From: Pseudoxanthomonas sp.
GTDB taxonomy: Bacteria; Pseudomonadota; Gammaproteobacteria; Xanthomonadales; Xanthomonadaceae
Assembly (NCBI RefSeq): GCF_035999195.1
Contig: NZ_DASYGY010000009.1
Span: forward strand, 124,001 to 188,000
Length of the DNA: 64,000 bases
Reading direction: 5' to 3'
Under the pieces are notes generated by a model. That model ran no database searches. It saw nothing but the letters and a program-made list of their open reading frames with translations, and had not been told where the DNA came from. This document shows, one piece after another, positions 59,648 to 64,000 of this stretch; the stretch's first letter is position 1; each line of letters opens with the position of its first letter. The position numbers and the translations under genes are program-made.

Positions 59648-62080
59648 ATGGACATAACGCTCACTTCGCCGCCGCCGGCGTCTACGGACACGCATCGCTT
59701 CGGCGTCGCCGGCATGACATGCGCCTCGTGTGTAGGCCGGGTAGAGCGCAGCTTGCGCTCCGTTGCCGGCGTGAGCGATGCGTCGATCAATCTAGCAACA
59801 GAAGTGGCCGAAGTCACCGCGCCGGCAGCCGCGTTTCCTGCCTTGATCGCGGCGGTGAAGCGGGCTGGTTATGAGGTTGCCAGCAAAGAGTGGGATCTGA
59901 TCATCCAAGGGATGACCTGCGCTTCATGTGTGGCACGGGTAGAGCGTGCGCTGCGCGCTGTGCCGGGCGTGATGGAGGTGTCGGTCAATCTGGCCACCGA
60001 GCGCGCGCGCATACGCGCCACGTCACTGGCGGAGGTCGCATCCCTGGTTGCCGCTGTCAGCGCAGCGGGTTACCGCGCGATCGAACCGCAGACCGCGGAA
60101 GGCAACACCGATACAGCATCGGCGCGCAAGACGCTCAATGGTGACACCCTCAAACTGTTGATCGCTGCGGTCCTCTCCCTGCCGTTGGTCGTCCCGATGC
60201 TGGGATGGGTCGCAGGGCAGCATTTGATGCTACCTGGCTGGCTGCAGTTCTTGCTCGCAACGCCGGTGCAGTTCTGGATCGGTGCGCGCTTTTATCGCGC
60301 TGGATGGCACGCCCTGCGCGCCGGCACGGGCAACATGGATCTGCTGGTCGCTTTGGGGACCAGTGCCGGTTATGGACTGAGTGTCTATCACTTGTTCAAC
60401 GATGCCGGACACCACGGCGATGCCGCGCTGTACTTCGAGACCTCGGCGGTCATCATTACCTTGATCCTGCTGGGCAAGTGGTTAGAGGCCCGCGCCAAGC
60501 AACAGACCACGCAAGCGATCCGGGCATTGCAGGCACTGCGGCCAGCCACCGCACGCATGTATCAGGACGGACAAGAACGCGAGGTTGCCATTCACGAGGT
60601 TGCCCTCTCGGACATCGTCAGTGTGCGGCCAGGCGAGCGCATCCCCGTGGATGGCGTGATCGCCGAGGGCCGCACGCACGTGGATGAATCCCTGATCACC
60701 GGGGAGTCCATGCCCGTGGCGCGCGGGGAGGGCGATCGCGTCACCGGTGGGGCTATCAATGGCGAAGGCCGCATCTTGGTACGCACACTGGCCATCGGCG
60801 CCGAGACCGCGTTGTCTCGGATCATTCGCCTCGTGGAGGATGCACAGGCCAAGAAGGCACCTATTCAGCGAACCGTGGATCGGGTGAGCGCGATCTTCGT
60901 GCCGGTGGTGATCGGCCTGGCTTTGCTCACGCTGCTCGGGTGGGGTTTGGGAACGGGTGATTGGAACCAGGCGATCCTGAGCGCGGTAGCGGTGCTGGTC
61001 ATCGCATGCCCATGCGCGCTGGGGTTGGCGACTCCGACCGCGATCATGGCCGGCACCGGCGTGGCCGCCCGAGCGGGCATTCTGGTCAAGGATGCCGAGG
61101 CGCTGGAAGTGGCACGTACCGTAAGGGTGGTGGCCTTCGACAAGACAGGCACGTTGACCCAAGGACGTCCTGTACTGACCGAAGAGATTGCCACCCGTGG
61201 CCACGCGGCCGATCTGTTGCCATTGGCGGCGGCCCTGCAGCAAGGCAGCGAGCACCCCTTGGCTAGGGCCGTATTGAGCGTGATGGGCCAGCGCGCCATT
61301 CCGCTCGCACGCGACGTGCAGGCGGTGCCTGGCCGCGGCATCACTGGCACAGTGGATGGCAGGAACCTGTTGCTGGGCAGTACTCGCATGATGCTTGAGC
61401 ATGGCGTGGCGCTCACGGCATTGCAGACCCGGGCCGAACTACTCAGCCAGACCGGCCACACGGTGTCCTGGCTGGCAGAGCAGGGCACCGATCATCCGCA
61501 GTTGCTCGGCATACTGGCCTTTGAGGATCCGCCGCGTCTGGATGCGGCCGCGGCTGTTCAACGGCTGCACACGCTGGGTTTGCGCACCGTCATGATTTCT
61601 GGCGACAACCCCGGCGCCGCCGCCTCGGTGGCAAAGGTGCTGGGCATCCAAGAGGTGCGCGCCAATGTATTGCCTGAGCAGAAAGCTGCGTTGGTCGCTG
61701 AATTGGCTCAGTCGGCACCGGTGGCCATGGTCGGCGATGGTGTCAACGATGCGCCAGCGCTGGCTGCCGCCAACCTGGGGGTGGCCATGGGAACCGGTAC
61801 CGATGTGGCGATGCATGCCGCTGGGGTTACCCTAATGCGCGCTGAGCCGGGTCTGATCGCCGATGCCATCGACATTTCCCGCCGCACGACCCGCAAGATC
61901 CATCAGAACCTGTTCTGGGCCTTCGGTTACAACGTGGTCGGGATTCCTCTGGCGGCCCTGGGCTTGCTTGATCCGGTCATCGCCGGCGCAGCGATGGCCT
62001 TGTCCAGTGTGAGCGTGATTGCCAACACGCTGCTGTTGCGCCGTTGGCAGCCAACCAAGATCGATGTGGGAGAGGCATGA
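59648..62080 (+). CDS. copA: CopA-type Cu(I)-exporting P1B ATPase
   Basis: This 810-residue P-type ATPase has two N-terminal HMA domains (GMTCASC at residues 22-28 and again at 88-94). The core has LITGESMPVA, the CPC motif VIACPCALGLATPTAIMAG, the phosphorylation site DKTGTLTQG and the hinge GDGVNDAPAL. It exports Cu(I) from the cytoplasm. This is a CueR-regulated housekeeping type, distinct from the YHS/HMBD-type CopF at 31279. The start at 59648 follows TTACTCC; the frame stays open upstream to 59477 over the promoter. The cueR gene overlaps its stop. Confidence 0.93.
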   Translation: MDITLTSPPPASTDTHRFGVAGMTCASCVGRVERSLRSVAGVSDASINLATEVAEVTAPAAAFPALIAAVKRAGYEVASKEWDLIIQGMTCASCVARVERALRAVPGVMEVSVNLATERARIRATSLAEVASLVAAVSAAGYRAIEPQTAEGNTDTASARKTLNGDTLKLLIAAVLSLPLVVPMLGWVAGQHLMLPGWLQFLLATPVQFWIGARFYRAGWHALRAGTGNMDLLVALGTSAGYGLSVYHLFNDAGHHGDAALYFETSAVIITLILLGKWLEARAKQQTTQAIRALQALRPATARMYQDGQEREVAIHEVALSDIVSVRPGERIPVDGVIAEGRTHVDESLITGESMPVARGEGDRVTGGAINGEGRILVRTLAIGAETALSRIIRLVEDAQAKKAPIQRTVDRVSAIFVPVVIGLALLTLLGWGLGTGDWNQAILSAVAVLVIACPCALGLATPTAIMAGTGVAARAGILVKDAEALEVARTVRVVAFDKTGTLTQGRPVLTEEIATRGHAADLLPLAAALQQGSEHPLARAVLSVMGQRAIPLARDVQAVPGRGITGTVDGRNLLLGSTRMMLEHGVALTALQTRAELLSQTGHTVSWLAEQGTDHPQLLGILAFEDPPRLDAAAAVQRLHTLGLRTVMISGDNPGAAASVAKVLGIQEVRANVLPEQKAALVAELAQSAPVAMVGDGVNDAPALAAANLGVAMGTGTDVAMHAAGVTLMRAEPGLIADAIDISRRTTRKIHQNLFWAFGYNVVGIPLAALGLLDPVIAGAAMALSSVSVIANTLLLRRWQPTKIDVGEA

Positions 62081-62547
62081 TGGCAACCAGACGCAGTTCC
62101 AGGGCACTGCGGCCCGAACTGGCCGACGCGCGCGAAGCCGGATTGCATAACATCGGCGAGGCCGCCGCGCTCAGCGAGGTCAGCGCCAAGATGATTCGCC
62201 ACTATGAAGAGATCGATCTGATCCCTCCGGCCGGTCGCACCTTTGCGGGCTATCGCCTTTACACCGATGCCGATGTGCACAGGCTTCGGTTCATTCGTCG
62301 TGCCCGCAACCTGGGATTTTCCATCAAACAAATCCAATCGCTCCTAGGCTTGTGGAGCGATGACCGGCGAGCCAGCGCCCAGGTCAAGAAACTGGCCCAG
62401 GGCCACATCGACGATCTACAGATCAAGATTACCGAGATGCAGGCCATGCAGCGAACGCTGCGCAACCTTGCCAGTCGATGCCATGGCGATAATCGCCCGG
62501 AATGTCCGATTCTGGATGATCTGGCGAGTCCAACGAACGGGCATTGA
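62077..62547 (+). CDS. cueR: CueR-type copper-responsive regulator
   Basis: This 156-residue MerR-family protein has a basic 20-residue N-terminal extension (MMATRRSSRALRPELADAR) before the winged helix (NIGEAAALSEVSAKMIRHYE). The metal-loop cysteines are in RCHGDNRPECPILDD, the CueR/HmrR layout for Cu(I), Ag(I) and Au(I). It probably activates both CueR boxes at 59528 and 59588. The ATG at 62077 overlaps the ATPase stop, and GGAGAG lies upstream. Confidence 0.9.
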   Translation: MMATRRSSRALRPELADAREAGLHNIGEAAALSEVSAKMIRHYEEIDLIPPAGRTFAGYRLYTDADVHRLRFIRRARNLGFSIKQIQSLLGLWSDDRRASAQVKKLAQGHIDDLQIKITEMQAMQRTLRNLASRCHGDNRPECPILDDLASPTNGH

Positions 62548-62604
62548 CGTTGCCACGATAGGAAGCCTGACGCTGACCATTCCTGTTGGTTGGAGCGGCA
62601 AAGC

Positions 62605-62805
62605 ATGCATCGACTACATATCCCCGCCATGGTCTGCAGCGCATGTGTGGCGCCCATTCGACGCGCCTTGATGAGCGTAGACCCCTCGATGCGGGCTCAG
62701 TTCATGCCGGACCTACGCCGTATTAGCCTCGAAACACGCCGTCCGGTTGAGCTGATAAGGCAAGCGCTCAGCTCGATCAGCTATCCGGCCCATATTGTTC
62801 GTTAG
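62605..62805 (+). CDS. Small HMA-like protein after cueR
   Basis: This 66-residue protein has MHRLHIPAMVCSACVAPIRR (a MxCxxC metal site at about residues 9-14) and a C-terminal part RPVELIRQALSSISYPAHIV, as in single HMA domains. GGAG lies 9 bases before the ATG. It is probably co-transcribed with cueR and may be a second copper chaperone. The loop between the helices is slightly shorter and more basic than usual. Confidence 0.7.
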   Translation: MHRLHIPAMVCSACVAPIRRALMSVDPSMRAQFMPDLRRISLETRRPVELIRQALSSISYPAHIVR

Positions 62806-62861
62806 GCGTCTGGTACGACCCCAAGCGGTCATCTATCTGCAATGATGGGTTGCAAGACTTC

Positions 62862-62880
62862 CTATATTCCGGAAATATAG
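62862..62880. promoter_or_regulatory. Palindromic ArsR-type operator
   Basis: CTATATT-CCGGA-AATATAG is a perfect 7-5-7 palindrome just before the arsR start at 62885. It is AT-rich and spaced as in ArsR-family operators. Confidence 0.72.
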
Positions 62881-62884
62881 AAGT

Positions 62885-63205
62885 ATGGATACGCCCCAGA
62901 CCGTTCAAGCGCTTCGTGCGCTCGCGCACGACCACCGGCTTGCCGCCTATCGCGCGCTTGTACAGGCCGGCCCAGGCGGAATGGCCGTTGGCGAGCTACG
63001 CGATCAGCTCGATCTGCCGCCTGCCACCCTTACGGCCCATCTGAACCAGTTACGTGCCGCAGGGCTTGTCACTGACGAGCGGGAAGGACGGGTCATCCGG
63101 ATACGTGCCGACGACGACCGCATGAACGGTCTGATTGGCTTCCTGACGGAGAACTGTTGCGGCGGGAAGTCCTGCGCGCCGGCAGTCAAGCAGAAGCTCC
63201 GTTGA
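62885..63205 (+). CDS. arsR: ArsR-family arsenic-responsive repressor
   Basis: This 106-residue protein has a winged helix of the ArsR/SmtB type (MAVGELRDQLDLPPATLTAH, about residues 33-52). C-terminal cysteines C91, C92 and C97 lie in ENCCGGKSC, like the As(III) site near the C-terminus described for Acidithiobacillus ArsR rather than the CVC site of plasmid R773. It represses the ars operon through the palindrome just upstream. arsC follows after 21 bp. Confidence 0.88.
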   Translation: MDTPQTVQALRALAHDHRLAAYRALVQAGPGGMAVGELRDQLDLPPATLTAHLNQLRAAGLVTDEREGRVIRIRADDDRMNGLIGFLTENCCGGKSCAPAVKQKLR

Positions 63206-63226
63206 TCCGCATTCCAGAGATACGAC

Positions 63227-63730
63227 ATGACCGACAAGACCTACAACGTACTGTTCCTGTGCACCGGCAACTCCGCACGCAGCATCATGGCCGAGGCGAT
63301 CCTCAACGTGCTGGGCCACGGCCGATTCAAGGCTTATAGCGCCGGCAGCCATCCCAGCGGCCACGTCCAGCCGATGGCGCGGGAGCTTGCCGCGGCCATC
63401 GGCTATGACGCCAGCCAGGTGCGCAGCAAGAACTGGGACGAGTTCGCCGTGGAAGGTGCGCCCGAGATGGACATCGTCATCACGGTTTGCGACAACGCTG
63501 CGGGAGAGGCGTGCCCCGTATGGCTGGGCCATCCTGCACTCGCGCACTGGGGTGTGCCCGACCCGGTAGCCGCCACGGGCGATGAAGAAGACCGTCGTCG
63601 AGCCTATACCGCAGCGTTCGCCACACTGCGCCGCCGTATCGAGCTGTTGCTATCACTGCCGCTGCAAAGCCTCGACCGTCTGGCCGCACAGGCAAAGCTG
63701 GGCGAGATCGGGCGTGTCGGTGCGGAATGA
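63227..63730 (+). CDS. arsC: Arsenate reductase, low-molecular-weight phosphatase type
   Basis: This 167-residue protein has the phosphatase-type P-loop LCTGNSARS (C12) and the later PVWLGHPALAHWGVPDPVAA with the general acid Asp region. ArsC of this thioredoxin- or mycothiol-linked class reduces As(V) to As(III). C-terminal residues 140-167 form a helix not needed in all members. The stop overlaps the aquaporin-like start (ATGA). Alternative: a protein-tyrosine phosphatase, unlikely given the ars context. Confidence 0.9.
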   Translation: MTDKTYNVLFLCTGNSARSIMAEAILNVLGHGRFKAYSAGSHPSGHVQPMARELAAAIGYDASQVRSKNWDEFAVEGAPEMDIVITVCDNAAGEACPVWLGHPALAHWGVPDPVAATGDEEDRRRAYTAAFATLRRRIELLLSLPLQSLDRLAAQAKLGEIGRVGAE

Positions 63731-64000
63731 TCCGCCAGCGCCTCTTTGCAGAGTTCTTGGCCACGGGCCTGCTGCTGGTGACGGTGGTGGGCTCGGGGAT
63801 CATGGCCGAGCGCCTTGCAGGTGGAAACGACGCCGTCGCACTGCTAGCAAATGCGCTGGCAACGGTCGGCGGGCTCTACGTCCTCATTGAGGTGTTCGGT
63901 TCGATCAGTGGTGCGCACATGAACCCCGCGGTCAGTGCCGTGATGGCGGCGCGTGGCGAACTGCCCAAGACCCTTTTGCCGGCATACATCCTGGTTCAGC
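63727..64000 (+). CDS. aqpS: Aquaporin-family channel, N-terminal part (cut by window end)
   Basis: The 91 visible residues contain two membrane segments (LFAEFLATGLLLVTVVGSGI and a following LANALATVGGLYVLIEVF) and the first NPA box in SGAHMNPAVSAVM. In ars operons this is usually AqpS, which lets As(III) leave the cell down its gradient. GAGCGG-like text is absent; the start is coupled to arsC by ATGA. The second NPA box lies beyond the window. Confidence 0.85.
   Translation, partial: MIRQRLFAEFLATGLLLVTVVGSGIMAERLAGGNDAVALLANALATVGGLYVLIEVFGSISGAHMNPAVSAVMAARGELPKTLLPAYILVQ

Noticed and set aside
1..64000. CRISPR arrays, rRNA and tRNA genes
   Set aside because: No regularly spaced short repeats, no tRNA-like cloverleaf text and no rRNA signature were noticed anywhere in the window by eye. 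A tRNA scan and repeat search would settle this.

Overview
The window looks like chromosomal DNA of a Xanthomonadaceae bacterium (Stenotrophomonas, Xanthomonas, Pseudoxanthomonas or a relative). It is GC-rich and carries copL-copA-copB, a copper operon whose CopL leader protein is characteristic of that family. Most of the window is a mobile heavy-metal island. Assignments come from reading protein motifs and DNA repeats by eye; no database search was run.

Layout. 1-252: 3' end of a glucokinase gene. 406-7354: a Tn7-like transposition module (tniQ, tnsC, tnsB, a degenerate tnsA and a small extra gene) followed by a small HTH gene diverging from a 357-residue protein of unknown function. 7565-9133: an H-NS-like protein and the first copy of a divergent two-gene module (Xre repressor plus a ~250-residue unknown protein around a palindromic operator). 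9478-11992: a Tn3 transposase with most of its interior deleted, and a tyrosine recombinase coupled to a metal-sensing MerR gene. 12511-20428: a Zn/Cd/Co block (desaturase-DUF3703 fusion, CDF transporter, CzcCBA efflux pump, small accessory proteins). 20710-24668: a Gabija-like OLD nuclease plus UvrD-like helicase pair and a KfrA-like protein. 24689-25918: the second copy of the Xre/unknown module. 26095-34647: copper operon copLAB, cytochrome c, DUF411 protein, CopF ATPase, EF-hand and DUF305 proteins. 34723-36049: merR with merT-merP and a GDCCVxC gene but no merA. 36052-40973: histidine utilisation genes hutC-hutU-hutH-hutG. 41104-52553: a CopL-like protein, TonB-dependent receptor, two PepSY proteins (one fused to an NqrF-like flavin reductase), FecI/FecR, a transducer-type TonB receptor and a DUF4198 protein. 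52646-59080: Cus-type Cu/Ag RND efflux. 59218-62805: CueR regulon (chaperone, P-type ATPase, cueR, HMA protein). 62885-64000: arsR-arsC-aquaporin, cut by the window end.

How it works together. Copper is covered in the cytoplasm (chaperone and ATPases), the periplasm (multicopper oxidase, DUF411, cytochrome) and across the envelope (CopB, Cus). Zn/Cd/Co is covered by Czc plus CDF, arsenic by ArsC plus an aquaporin, and mercury only by uptake and sensing genes. Each block has its own sensor (CadR-like, MerR, CueR, ArsR) and recognisable operators. The least ordinary parts are the duplicated Xre/unknown module, the hut region next to a metal-type TonB/PepSY-reductase operon with two HutC-like sites between them, and the Tn7-like module beside glk.
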